From positions 23,307,282-23,371,281 of the forward strand of contig CM070615.1 of assembly GCA_036346395.1 (NCBI GenBank): a DNA stretch of 64,000 nucleotides, written 5' to 3'. The position numbers and the translations under genes were made by a program. The stretch's first letter is position 1. Each line of letters starts with the position of its first letter. The notes below the pieces were generated by a model. The model had not been told where the DNA came from and ran no database searches. It saw only the letters and a list, made by a program, of their open reading frames with translations. Shown piece after piece: positions 1 through 10,200 of this stretch. Source of the stretch: Hsuehochloa calcarea. Lineage: Eukaryota > Streptophyta > Magnoliopsida > Poales > Poaceae.

Positions 1-21
1 GCTAAAAGAAGCCACGAGACA

Positions 22-268
22 AAGCGAAACAAAGTGCGACGCTGAGAACACAATCGATTTTTTTCGGGAGTACTAAAACTACTATTTCTCTTTTTAATCT
101 TTTCTATTTCTTCTCAACCTAACACTAACAGATTATATAGACTTAAACGAAGCAGAGTACGACGCTTAGAACACAATCAAATTTTTCCGGCAGTACTAAA
201 ACTACTTCTCTTCTTTTTAGTCTCTTCTATTTCATCTCAACCTAACACCAACAGATTATATGAACTTA
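22..268. repeat. Two-copy tandem repeat, about 124-bp unit
   Basis: Two diverged copies lie head to tail, roughly 22-146 and 147-268. Both run from a GCGAC/ACGAC-GCT block through AGAACACAATC, a T-rich stretch, AGTACTAAAACTACT and CTCAACCTAACAC to ACAGATTATAT. No coding potential is seen. The array lies just beyond the 3' end of the minus-strand LINE, so it could be LINE 3' sequence or an unrelated local repeat. Confidence 0.7.
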
Positions 269-349
269 GTTATATGTACAAGGACAGAACGACTCAAACA
301 CGGACTCGAATTTCTTATGATAATCGGACATAACATTCACAAAACGAAT

Positions 350-1129
350 ACAACTAAAACAAGATTAATTCCATCAACCATGGCATGACACCGATCTTCT
401 TCTTCAAACCCACAAATTCTGCAAGTGTCATCTTCCTCTAGCTTTCTCATTGTCTAATTATTATTTTTCTTGTGGCTAGACCGTCGCAAACAAGACGCCA
501 AACAAAGATGTGAACTTTTTGTGGCACCTGCGACTTCCAAATATTTGCCCAAAGATTCATGTCACCTTCTTGCGATCTACTACTGCTACCTTGTTTGCAA
601 TAGTGTAACTTGTCTCTCATCGCCAACTTATAAGCACTACGCACTGAAAAATACAGGTCCTTTCATAATGCCACGCTATAAAATCATCCTGCCCCTGCAA
701 TGGAAACACGGATTTTCGTAATTTCATTTGCATCATATGGGTGAAAATTATGCCTAACCAATGCCACATCCCAGTCTTCCGCATCCGCTTTGAGCAATTG
801 TAAAACCCACTTCAGGCTCGAACGACCTCTACTTCCTGTCACCTTGAGAGAATATAATTCTCCCATGGAATCCAGTGATCACGCCATATTTTAATCTTTC
901 TCCCAGAACCTACTGTCCAGATTAAACCCTTTTTCAGCAGCACCAGACCACGTTCGATGCCCTTCTTAGAAGGCAAAGCATCCAATTTAAAAACAGTATC
1001 CACGATTTCACTGTTAGGAAAATATTTAGCCTTAAAAACATGGGCACAAAGACTGTCCGGATATTGAATTAGTGTCCAGCTTGACGAGTGAGAAGCGCTT
1101 GATTGAACAAAGTTCAAAGCTGTGAAAGC
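350..1129 (-). pseudogene. LINE ORF2 3' part: RT tail and zf-RVT domain
   Basis: Read on the minus strand, this gives the post-RT region of plant LINEs (LIQYPDSLCAHVFKAKYFPN, then LLKKGLIWTVGSGRKIKIW) and the zf-RVT domain (WHYERTGIFSVRSAYKLA, later VPQKVHIFVWRLVCDGLATR and DDTCRICGFEEED). The cysteines C-x2-C and a following histidine are visible near 380-410. At least two frameshifts and several stops interrupt it. It joins the RT piece at 3086-3530 across the inserted solo LTR. The family role is zinc-stabilised nucleic-acid binding after the RT; this copy is dead. Confidence 0.8.
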
Positions 1130-1592
1130 CAAGTGTTAGACCAGGTGAACTCGTCACAAAAGACCATGTGGATTGGTTGAGACTTCATGATGATAAATAA
1201 TTGGTGGTTGGGTTGTATTGATATTTACGGTTGTGAAAGTTTCATTTGCTGGCTTTCAGTGTGAATGGTCGGATCATGCCTCGTAACGGGTGGTCTAATT
1301 GGTGATACTCAATAATCCTTTCAACTGGACTCAGAGTACTGTAGCTCCGAGTACTGAGTAATACAGTTCAGAGTACTATAGCTCCGAGTGCTGAGTGTTA
1401 GTTTTTCGAGTACCTAGTGTTAGTTTTTCGAGTACCGAGTGGTAGAGCTCCTAGTAATATACTTAGTCGTAAGTCGAGGTGTGTATCGAGTACGAAGGGA
1501 AGTCGAATTTGCACGGTCGATGGTCGAAGCAGCAGTGACTGGTCGATGGTCGAAGCTACAGTGGATGGTCGATAGTCGTGGGCTTCGTGGTC

Positions 1593-1782
1593 AGTAGTCA
1601 AGGGCTTTGTACTGAGTGGTCGTAGACTTTCGATCAGTGGTCATAGGTTTCTAATCGATTGTTGTGCACTTATAGTAAGTGGTCATAGGCCTCTGGTAAG
1701 TGGTCGTATGCCTCTCGTAAGTAGTCGTAGGCCTCTAGTAGGTGGTCATACATCTCTGGTAAGTGGTCGTAGGCTTCGAGTA
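1593..1782. repeat. 21-bp tandem repeats in the U3 part of the solo LTR
   Basis: About nine degenerate 21-bp units of the type AGTGGTCGTAGGCCTCTGGTA. The best five occupy 1678-1698, 1699-1719, 1720-1740, 1741-1761 and 1762-1782, preceded by three weaker units from 1615 and a slightly irregular one from about 1593. The array lies upstream of the TATA-like box, where LTR enhancer repeats are common. The same interval starts with related GAGTACT and GGTCGATGGTCG elements (1330-1580). Confidence 0.85.
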
Positions 1783-2360
1783 CTTCAATACTTGTTTTCT
1801 TCGAGTACCTTGAGTACTCGTGTCTGGTTGGCCAGCAGTATGACCGGCATGTACCCAACAGTACGACCGGTTCTATAGAGTTATCTCGAATTGCTTTTCT
1901 GAGAGCTAAATTTTTATGGTTGTGGATGATCTAATTCGTGTTTATTAATAGATGTGAGTATGATATGCGTGTATGAACTGATATTGGTCAAGTTGGAGAA
2001 CTTGTGCCAGGAAAACATTCTTTAATCTTTGCATATGCAGGTTGAGCGTGAAGACGGTCATAGTCGATGACGAGGAAGACCAGAACTTTAAGGGGGAAAT
2101 CTAAGGTTCAAGTGGTCGTGGATATCACGAGGTGGCCGAGATCATGCTGGGACACATAGAGATCAAAGGTGAATGCATGATGCGTGGTCGAAGCTATAGC
2201 AGGCGTCGTCTTGGAGGCTTTGACGCGTGAAGAGTTATGGAAGGGTTTCATAAATGGAAGGTTTAGAGATATTACCGTGATTTGAGGGGTTTATGTTCCA
2301 TTGTTTCACGGAAGAGATAGGGTTATGTGGTCGCGTTGATAAGGACACGGTTTAGGGCCT

Positions 2361-2373
2361 TAGTATAAATAAG
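2361..2373 (+). promoter_or_regulatory. TATA-like box of the solo LTR
   Basis: AGTATAAATAAGG lies about 1.23 kb into the 1.95-kb LTR, followed by a GA-rich leader. The position is typical of a U3/R boundary. Inferred from sequence only. Confidence 0.5.
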
Positions 2374-3085
2374 GTCGAAGAGGTTAACAGGAGTACGCTG
2401 GCGGGAGGCTTTTTGGGGCTTTTGGCGGTGGCGGTTTTCAAAGAGAGAGAGAGAGAGAGCTTTTTGATGCTTTCTTACTAGGGTTTGATGGGTGCGGCGA
2501 GAGTACCTTGTAGACACAGAACATGTTTAAGTAATAACAGATCAGATCTCTTTCAAGAAAGATTGGTCATCTCTTCAGGTGTGTCATTCCGGAATTTGTG
2601 TTCGACTTGTTCTCTTTCATCGTCGACTGCATGTTCTTCTGTCTTTGATCTGTTTTTCTGTCTTCAACCAGCTTTCGTGTTGATCAGTCTTCGACTAGTT
2701 CCTATTCTGAAATATCTTCGACTTGTTCTCGCCCATTGTTTTCGATCTGCTTTTGTTCTTTACAGTGCGTGAATCTCTCGAGCCGAATCAGGGTGGAAGG
2801 AATCTGATAGTCGTACTCTTTCGACTAGGTGGTCGTAACTCTCTCAACCAGGTCGACTTCGTCTCCTTCGATTACATACTGTGTTGTTCTCCCGGTTGTC
2901 GACAATAGCATTGACTGATAGAACCGATCACGGCATATTCGACCACTACGACGAGGAGGCCAACTCGTACGAGTACGAAGTATTCAGTTGTCGGTTGAAT
3001 CCAGAGCAGTCTTCTCAGTAAGTTGCAAAAGAAACATTACAATCATTCACCATTCTTTGATTATCATATCCGATCCTACACCAAG

Positions 3086-3530
3086 CCACCGTGTCATTTC
3101 GGTTGGATCATCTTGTCCCATGAAACTTCTTGTAAGTTGCATTAGTTCCGGACAAAGACCCACCGAGTGCTTGCGCCACAGACTTAATCAGGACCTCTTT
3201 GCCGCCTGCTGACAAATAGTTTTCAGACCAATCCGTTTCTCTTAAGTAGGCAACCCCAGATACTTCTCAAAAAGCGGATTGCTCACCTTGAAGGATTTCC
3301 TTAATGCTCCCTTGTACCTCACCCAGGTAGAATTCATTGAAGAGAATCTAGCATTTTCTTGGATTTATGAACTGGCCAGTACACTTCTCATAAGTCGCCA
3401 ACGACTGTTTTATAATATTTGCTTCTTGCAACTCCCCTTTAAAGAATAGGAGGCTGTCATTCGCAAACAGGAGATGGCACATACCTGGAGCACGTCTGCA
3501 CACAAGACATAACCCACTGTACCCATGTAC
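3086..3530 (-). pseudogene. LINE reverse transcriptase, C-terminal half
   Basis: The minus strand carries the RT catalytic block CHLLFANDSLLFFKGEL (about 3435-3485), then KQSLATYEKCTGQFINPRK and the thumb motif SAGGKEVLIKSVAQAL, ending SWDKMIQPK next to the solo LTR. In active plant LINEs the block is usually FADD; here it reads FAND, so the first of the two aspartates appears to be asparagine. Several stops and frameshifts are present. The N-terminal RT half is absent. Confidence 0.8.
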
Positions 3531-3645
3531 TACGAAAGCCCAGCTTCACCATAATCCTTTCCTGACGGCGAGACAATGAAAAACGCTCAAACTGCCACAT
3601 TGCCTCGTTAAAATCTCCAATCATTAATCATGGTGCAGACGACCG

Positions 3646-4155
3646 ATGTTTGATACGGCGAAGAAGCTCCCACATATGATGCCGTTCTTGTACGCGCGGT
3701 TCACCATCCACAAATGTACCTCTCCGTTGCATACTCTCCGGACATTCTTTTATCAACACATCCATATATCTTTCACCATAGGACAGAAGCTCCACTACAA
3801 TACTTTCATCCCAGAAGAGGGCTCAACCACCACCTTTTCCCTTCCCTTCCACAGTGATGCAATTCCTCAAGCCAAATATCCACTTCAAATCATTCAGACG
3901 CTCACTGCTTTGTCTTGTTTCCGAGAGGAAAACAAGTTTGAGGTTATAAGTTTTCACAAGGCAAACGAGCTCCTGAACTGTCCCAGAGCGTCCTACCCTA
4001 CGGCAGTTCCAACTTATTCGAGTTTGGGATTGTCCACACAATCCCGCCTTTCTGGTACTCCATCCGTTGAGAAATCTATGATATTTTAGAAAACGTGGAG
4101 TCAAATTTCTCAAACTCTGATTAATAATATATGAAATACTATTTAGGTTGGCCAT
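3646..4155 (-). pseudogene. LINE ORF2 apurinic-type endonuclease, N-terminal part
   Basis: The minus-strand product contains WNCRRVGRSGTVQELVCLVK and LKLVFLSETRQSS, the Asn and Glu active-site blocks of the exonuclease-endonuclease-phosphatase fold at the start of plant LINE ORF2. It continues to GKGKGGG and then decays towards 3646. The central and C-terminal endonuclease motifs and the first half of RT are missing, so an internal deletion of more than 1 kb is likely between this piece and the RT piece at 3530. Confidence 0.75.
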
Positions 4156-4350
4156 GAGAGAACATTATCATTATATTTGCCATGACAACTATTTTTATAA
4201 AATAATAATTTTGACAACTTTAACTAACATAATCATGTGAAAAGTGATGATCAAAGTTGTATATCGGAGATTGGAGATCGTACCGATATCTAAAACGTCA
4301 TACTTCTCGAACAAGGGAAGTATTTGTGTTCTCTTCTGGCACATATTCTC

Positions 4351-5100
4351 TTATAAACCCTTCACCCTAGCTTTCTTCGGACTCCCAATACTTTCATCCT
4401 CCCCACCCAGAGCACGCTTCTTTACCATCTGTGCCTGGCCCATGCAATTTCCTGCGTTCCCGCTACGAGTAAGCTTCTTGTTTGTGCCAACTTTCTTCTT
4501 AGTTTTCTCTTTAACCGAAACTTGCTCCACCAATTCTGGCCTACTCTCATCTGCATGCATACCATGCTATTCATGTTTCCCTCTGTACCAGGCTGACCGC
4601 TTCCTTCTCCTTGCCTCCTGATGTCAACACTTACTTATTCCCCATGATGGCCAGTACCTCTTCCACTTCCACACCGCCATCGTTTTCCAGAGCTCCTGTG
4701 TTTTTATCATCACTTCACTCCTATGTGTTTCACTTCCCTTCCCCCGCAGAGCTGAACCACTGCAACCAGAAACTCCCCTCCTTGCCTGCCCCACCCCGCA
4801 GCCTCAGCTCATCGACAAATTTCCTCCTCGGTGGAATTACCCGCAGACCCAGTCCATACTGCCTTAGTTTTACTCCTCCTATCGCCCGTAGGACAGTTCT
4901 CCACAGTATGGCCGATGATACCACATAAGTAACAAAAATCTAGGAGAAATTCATAGACAAATGGACACCACAACTCTCTTCCCGTCTCTCCAATCTGTGT
5001 AGTCACCCCTCTCATCATAGGATTCCTCATATTTGATCCGCAGATGCTTCCCCGCCGCTGAACCATCTTTATTGGTCTCCACATCAAGAGTTACACTCAT
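4351..5100 (-). pseudogene. LINE ORF1 C-terminal part with CCHC zinc knuckle
   Basis: The minus strand encodes LRIK, RGVTTQIGETGRELWCPF and FCYLCGIIGHTVENC. The last has the C-x2-C-x4-H-x4-C spacing of the zf-CCHC_4 domain that follows DUF4283 in plant LINE ORF1 proteins. A basic linker ending SPKKARVKGL (4351-4560) precedes the endonuclease. One frameshift separates the HLRIK part (near 5030) from the zinc knuckle frame. The family role is binding of element RNA; this copy is inactive. Confidence 0.75.
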
Positions 5101-5104
5101 CTGC

Positions 5105-5193
5105 TCCCCAGTGGGGCAAGACTTGCACTCAAATTTTAATTTTTAGTGGAGTAACTTGATATCTATTCACTTCTGTCCCGTAACAGAGATAGC
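5105..5193. other. Short unassigned insert beside the copia solo LTR
   Basis: About 90 bp of AT-rich sequence, together with about 45 bp at 6182-6224, separates the two LINE ORF1 pieces but does not match the LINE frame. It may be the remains of an older insertion into which the solo LTR later landed. No domain or clear terminal repeat was found. Confidence 0.4.
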
Positions 5194-5374
5194 TTAACTG
5201 TTGGAAATAGACCCGTATGAGTGAGGTCTATTTTCTATAATTGCAAAGCGTGTATGGTTTAGTACTATATTGCTAAGTTAAGGTGGAGGTGATCAATATA
5301 TAAGGTGTAGTCCTTGCCACTCTTTGAAACATATGACACATGGATGAGGGGAGCATGAGGAGGGCTTTGGCTAA

Positions 5375-5405
5375 ACACACACGCGCGTGCACGCGCGCGC
5401 GCATT
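5375..5405. repeat. Alternating purine-pyrimidine (CA/CG) tract
   Basis: About 30 bp of strictly alternating ACACAC then CGCGTGCACGCGCGCGCG, a class of sequence able to adopt Z-DNA. It lies inside the solo LTR. No function can be shown. Confidence 0.8.
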
Positions 5406-5661
5406 CATGTATTTTGCGTGAAAAATCATGTGACTAGTGACTTGTGACGCGCGACCGTGCCGTGATGTAGCGCGCCAGTTGGCAGACCAAGTCCACCTTA
5501 TTTTTGCTGAACCATGCATCTCTCTCTCTGTTTGAATGAGATTCAAATGTTTAAATTTGAGGTTTTATTGGGTGATGATGACAAACAGTTACCAGTGGGT
5601 AAATAGCTGGTTAAGTATGTCAGTTAGCAGTGGTTATTTAATCAATCAGTTCACAGTCTGC

Positions 5662-5662
5662 A

Positions 5663-5697
<35 letters not shown>
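5662..5697. repeat. Compound microsatellite (CT)n(AT)n
   Basis: Roughly nine CT units run directly into about eight AT units inside the copia solo LTR. It could act as a TATA-like region, but it may be simple slippage. Confidence 0.9.
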
Positions 5698-6218
5698 TGA
5701 CTTCCAAAGCATTGCGCGAATACGAACTGCCTCCATTCATACTCTTCTTCCTCTTAAAAACTGTGCTGTAGGATTGTGTTGTCTGAATCTCGTCGACTCT
5801 TCTTTTCGGCGTGCACTGTGAAGAAGGGGAGCGGTATCTCCGAGCCGTTGCTGCCGTGAAGGCCTGCACAGGGGCGGCAATAGGGTTTCTGGGCGGCGCA
5901 CATTTGCGCGCCGCTCGTGTTGCTGATTCATCATTGGGTCTGCATTGCATCGTTTCTACACTGCATCGAGTCTGCATCTGCGCTACTTCCTGTTCTTCAT
6001 CGAACTCATCAGTAAGTCTTTCGTGTGACTGATTGACTTGTTTACATTCAGTTTTTGCATCTACTGTGAAGTACAATAAGTTGTCTGCTGTTAGTACTGA
6101 TTTATGCATCATTAGTCTTTTACAATATCTTTCTTTTTCAAGATATGGAATTAAAATATTATCTTCTTTTTCAACACTAACAACAGTTCACTTGTGTCTC
6201 CGCTTTTTTTTTATTTTA

Positions 6219-6303
6219 TTTTTTGACTGGGTCAGCACCTAATTGCCTCTACTGTATTTTTTTTTTTTTGACTGGGTCAGCCCCTAATTGCCTCCACTGT
6301 ATT
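6219..6303. repeat. 45-bp tandem duplication at a LINE breakpoint
   Basis: Two copies of T-run, GACTGGGTCAGC, CCTAATTGCCTC, ACTGTATT lie 45 bp apart (GACTGGGTCAG at 6225-6235 and 6270-6280). Each copy contains LINE ORF1 sequence (TGGAGGCAATTAG on the minus strand) followed by an A-rich stretch on that strand, so the LINE edge itself was duplicated. Confidence 0.8.
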
Positions 6304-6826
6304 CGGATTCATGATGCCAATCGGTAGCTTGAATACTCGCACCCAAAAGGGAATCCGAAAGAAATCGACTTCTTGTGTTTTTAGAGGATCACACTCCGTC
6401 AGCACAGTCAGATCAGATCACGCACGAACATCCACAGTCCATCCTCGAGGGCCCCACCTCTTCCCACTCGCCTGCAGGAAGGTAAACAGGAAGTGATTGT
6501 CGCCTCAGTAGGGCACCAAATTCGTCCCCAGTGCTTGGGACAACACATCAGGATGCACGGATTTCTCTGAAGAGCTTTCCCAGCGCTTGCTGTTCCGCTC
6601 CACCACCCATCTTCACAGCTCCGATCCCCACCTTGTTGCTCTTCTTCTCTACCTCTGGAAGCTGAAGATTCTTCAACATGGCCTCCACACTTTTGGGGGA
6701 CCTTAATTTCAGGTGCTGAACAAAGGTGCTCTTCAGACGATTGGAGTGGAGGTGGGGAAAGGCCTCAATCTTCCTTTGTAGTTCTCCATTGCCGCTGCTG
6801 TTGATGTTCAGAGATAACGGTGCCAT
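6304..6826 (-). pseudogene. LINE ORF1 N-terminal part, DUF4283-like domain
   Basis: The minus-strand frame has the conserved start EAMLKNLQLPEVEKKSNK and GGAEQQALGKLF, then after frameshifts VLSQALGT, FLFTFLQASGKR and FPFGCEYSSYRL-type sequence corresponding to the IPIWVRV-F-LP block of DUF4283. This domain begins ORF1 of plant LINEs. The frame ends in the duplicated breakpoint at 6219-6303. The true start codon cannot be fixed; ATG at 6826 is the first in frame. Confidence 0.7.
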
Positions 6827-6830
6827 GTAT

Positions 6831-7348
6831 TATTCCTTGAGAAAGAGTGGCTGTACCCATCAATGCTACGTAATATATGTATACATCAAGCTCTTAAGAT
6901 TCCATTGTACTCACAATTTTGCATATTTTTCTCCTCGCTATAATAATTAGGAAATGGTTTTTCTGTTCTTACCACATGATTCTACTGCTGATGAACTGTG
7001 TGATAGCTCAAGAAATTAAAACCGCCCGTGGTTATGCTAGAGATTGTACGTTTCATTCACAATGAGGTAGCTCGGGTCATCAGGTGTCGCCGTTTTCTGG
7101 AGAGATTATGTTGCTCAAAATTCTGAAAAAAAAACTGTTTCCAGAACTTAATTTCGGCTTGCATATATATATATAGGAATATGCTATCTCTGATGTTTGC
7201 TGCCTGTAGCTCTAACTTGTACTGTAATAGATTGTTCAGAACAAACATTGAACAGAGTGTTAGGCTGTTGTACATAGAAACCGAATCAATCTCCCCAAGA
7301 TATTTCCTTTTGTTTATATTCTTTAAAACCGAATGCAATCCCGGCTTA
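6831..7348. other. Unassigned AT-rich stretch
   Basis: About 520 bp between the LINE 5' side and the copia element. It holds only a short (AT)n run near 7161-7173 and no convincing coding sequence or terminal repeats. Part may be LINE 5' leader. Confidence 0.4.
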
Positions 7349-7353
7349 TTTAC

Positions 7354-7645
7354 TGTTAAGGAACCGTCGCTGGCGAGTCCAGTCCGATCGATTACCTCGT
7401 AGATAAACTCAGAACCGTAAGAACAATGCAAGAACATAAGAACACAATAATAGAATGAACACAGAGATATAAAAGGACTTCAGGCTTCGCTTTATTGCTT
7501 CATAATCATCGGGGATACAATGAGAGGGGGAGACCCTCTATTTATAGACTACGAGATGAGAAGTTCAACTGGGCCAGGACTCTCCGGGGTCCTGGGTCAG
7601 TACTGGGCCAGGACTCTCCGGAGTCTTGGGCCCGGTTTCTTAACA
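7354..7645 (-). repeat. 3' LTR of the copia element
   Basis: 292 bp from TGTTAAGGAACC to TTTCTTAACA as read on the plus strand. A TATA box on the minus strand (TCTATAAATAGAGGG) lies at about 7537-7549. It contains a near-duplicated TACTGGGCCAGGACTCTCCGG segment, one unit longer than in the other LTR. Confidence 0.92.
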
Positions 7646-7654
7646 CTCCCCCTT
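7646..7654 (-). promoter_or_regulatory. Polypurine tract of the copia element
   Basis: AAGGGGGAG on the minus strand directly abuts the 3' LTR, the expected place for priming plus-strand DNA synthesis. Confidence 0.8.
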
Positions 7655-7880
7655 GGACACTCATCCAACATGTTCATGTCTCGTCAAAACTCCATAAAAA
7701 CCCAGTGGAAAAAATTTGAAGAAAGAGTACATGTCATGCGTTCTGCTGTGTTGCATGAATTGCCTCATTAAAAACCTTAGCCGAGAAACTTCAGAAAAAC
7801 TCGTCAAGGGAAAAATAGTACAATCCACCCTACTTCATTTAATCTCCAGGATTTATTCTTTGGGTACTTGATCTTCGTGA

Positions 7881-8560
7881 TCAAGATTCAATAATGAGTT
7901 CGTGAAGATCTCCCCCTGTATTCTGCACTTGTCTAAATCTTATCATTCCAATTCCACGTATGCATCTTTCAAAACTAGACGCTCGAAGTGACTTAGTGAA
8001 TAAATATGCAAGATTTTCACATGACTTAGTATGCAGTACCTTAATTTCGTCTATCTTTTGCATTTCGTGAGCATAGTAGAACTTGGGATTGATATGCTTT
8101 GTGAGGGGACTCTTCACATAACCTATTTACTCTTGTGCGACACAAGCTATATTATCTTCATAGATAATAGTGGGGGTTTGCGCGGTATTCAATCCAAATG
8201 ACTGCTGGATGTGGTGAATCATCCGTCGAAGTCAAGCACATTCTTGTGAGACCTCGTACAGTGCTATGATTTGCGAGTGGTTCGTCGAAGTCGATACAAG
8301 ACTTTGCTTAGACGATTTTTATGGAATTACAGTTCCACTACATAGGAATATATAGTCTGTTTGCGACTTGGTTGTATGTGGGTCCGACAGGAACCCAACA
8401 TCTGCATAATCATTCATACACAAGTCTTGGTTTTTTCTGTAGAATAGACCAAGTTCTTTGCTTTCTTGGAGGTAATGGAAGATGTCCATTATTTCCTGCC
8501 AATGCCTTTAGTAGGTTCTGTACTATACCTTGCTAATAGATTTACGGCAAATGCAATGCC
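7881..8560 (-). pseudogene. Copia RNase H and pol C-terminus
   Basis: The minus-strand frame shows the end of copia RNase H: HINPKFYYAHEMQKIDEI, then KSCENLAYLFTKSLRASSFE and GIGMIRFRQVQ. In active elements the block usually reads NLADLFTKSL; here Asp is replaced by Tyr. Upstream, broken frames give the IIYEDNIACVAQ and KHINPK blocks. It is followed by about 230 bp to the polypurine tract. Confidence 0.8.
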
Positions 8561-9560
8561 TGATCAAGTACAGTTTGCTAAATACATGAGTGCTCCTACT
8601 GCACTCAGGCATGGGAATTTTGGTCCCAGGACTTCCTCCCCCTCTTCTTTAGGTCTGTACGGGTCCTTGTCTTGCTGCAAGGATCTCCCGATCATCGGCA
8701 TTTTTGAAGGATATGCCTTTCCAAAGCCTAACATTTCCAACACTTTCTGAGTGTAGGTTGGCTGATGTACTAGAATCCCTTCAGGGGTATGCTCAAGCTG
8801 CAAGCCTAGGCAGTATTTGGCTTTACCCAAGTATTTCATTTCGAACTCTGACTCCAGGTAAGAGTTTACTTTCTTAATACCTTCCAGGGTTCCAATGATA
8901 TTAAGATCACCTTCATACACTGAGATTATACAAAATCCATCCTGGGATTGTCGTATAAATATACATGGAAAATTCTCATTGTTCGTGTAGCCTTTCTTGC
9001 ATAGAAAGTCACTTCAAGTGATTATACCACATTCTGCCTGATCGCTTCAGTCCATACAGTGACTTTCTGAGTTGAAACCTGTATAGATTTCTATTTGCTC
9101 TGTCTTAGTTCGGGACATGGATACATTCAGGTATCTTCATATAAATATCCGAATCCAAATTCTCATAAAGGTATGCAGTTACCACATCCATCAATTTCAC
9201 TTCTAACTTCAAGTTCACTGTCATTGAGATAAATATCTAAAGGTAATTCCGCCCATGACCCGGGAATAGATTTCTTCATAACAATCTCTTGGACGTTGAG
9301 TGAAACCTTGTGCAACGAACATTGCTTCTCTCATTTCTCTTTCGAACAAATATCCACTTATGCTTACGGGGTGCATATGGGGAGGTATACGGCTTACAGG
9401 CCCAAACACATCTCTTTTATTCAGAGAGAATAATTTATTTTCTATTGCCTTCTTCCAATCTTCTCAATCTGATCTTTTCTTACATTCAGCGAGCGATACA
9501 GGCTCTAGATCAAGATTGATGACTGTGGCAATTTTTATTGCAAAGTAAATGTCGACATTG
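8560..9560 (-). pseudogene. Copia reverse transcriptase (RVT_2)
   Basis: In order on the minus strand: EDWKKAIENKLFSLNKRDVF, then FVAQGFTQRP, KLMDVVTAYLYENLDSDIYM, LYGLKRSGRMWYN, DLNIIGTLEGIKKVNSYLE, KYCLGLQLEHTPEGILVHQP and LSAVGALMYLANCT. These are consecutive RVT_2 blocks. The catalytic Y-x-D-D before LNIIG reads Y-E-G-D, and several frameshifts and stops separate the blocks. A non-functional relic. Confidence 0.88.
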
Positions 9561-10200
9561 GCTGTTGGCTTATTCATAGATTCTCTCGAGGTCATAAAGT
9601 TTATAGCTATTTCTTCAAGGGACGATATTTCTAATGCTTCTACTTGCTTACAGCTACTTTCAATTGCGGGGCAAGTCCTTTTAGTTTTTCAGCTCCGATG
9701 TGTGCGCACACATCCATGCTGATGTCTCCCTTCATGGGGATGTTCAATTCTAGTATGCCTTTTACGAAGGTTCCATACGGTGCAGTCTCAACCGGCTCCC
9801 TTCGATCTGGGTACTTTGGTGATCGGCTGTGTCAAGTCCTTCTTATCCATTTTCACCAGGCGTCCCCGGTTACTTTGGATTCGAGGGGCCGGAGTTCTCA
9901 TCCTTTCAGAGGCCTTAGGACGGGATTATGGATACCTTCATCGGTATTTCAACCCACTCCGGTGCATTGCGTACAGGCATATGCGACTTGGTCACGCTCT
10001 TCGAATCACTAAAGTGGTTAGGCAGTTGATTCGCTAATACTTGCAAATCAATTATCTTCTGGACTGCAATTGTCTTCTAGACTTCAATTGTCTTCTAAAC
10101 TTCTCTATTTGTTTCACTAGTGCGCGGGTCATATGCATGGATTTGAAATATCTTCTAGAATTCAATTGTCTTCTAGACTTCAATTATCTTCTGGACTTCT

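Larger units (their letters stand above)
1134..3080 (+). mobile_element. Solo LTR (1947 bp) inserted in the LINE
   Basis: The insertion begins TGTTAGACC and ends ATCCTACA, the expected TG...CA termini. It is flanked by the perfect 5-bp duplication CCAAG at 1129-1133 and 3081-3085. Without it the LINE reads continuously across the site in the minus-strand frame (QPK, stop, HGGLAF). A TATA-like AGTATAAATAAGG near 2361-2373 suggests plus-strand transcription. No gag, pol, primer site or second LTR is present, so this is the product of LTR-LTR recombination. I cannot assign it confidently to copia or gypsy; the length favours gypsy. Confidence 0.85.
5199..6176. mobile_element. Solo LTR (978 bp), probably Ty1/copia
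   Basis: Starts TGTTGGAAATAG and ends TTTTTCAACA, giving a 5-bp inverted terminus TGTTG...CAACA typical of copia LTRs. The flanks are TTAAC (5194-5198) and CTAAC (6177-6181), a target duplication with one mismatch. No internal region is present. It carries an alternating GC tract and a (CT)n(AT)n microsatellite. Orientation is uncertain. Confidence 0.65.
350..6830 (-). mobile_element. Decayed plant LINE (non-LTR retrotransposon) broken by two solo LTRs
   Basis: Minus-strand pieces fall in the order expected of a plant LINE: DUF4283-like ORF1 N-terminus (6304-6826), ORF1 CCHC zinc knuckle (4809-5100), linker (4351-4560), endonuclease start (3646-4155), reverse transcriptase C-terminal half (3086-3530), and the zinc-binding zf-RVT domain (350-1129). 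The reading frame is broken many times, and most of the RT fingers and palm are missing between endonuclease and RT. LTR insertions occupy 1134-3080 and 5199-6176. Family assignment rests on motifs recognised by eye. No clean 5' end, poly-A tail or target duplication for the LINE itself could be fixed. Confidence 0.8.

Noticed and set aside
1670..1858. Heptapeptide-repeat protein (EAYDHLP units) on the minus strand
   Set aside because: It is the translation of a 21-bp noncoding LTR repeat; there is no conserved start or context.
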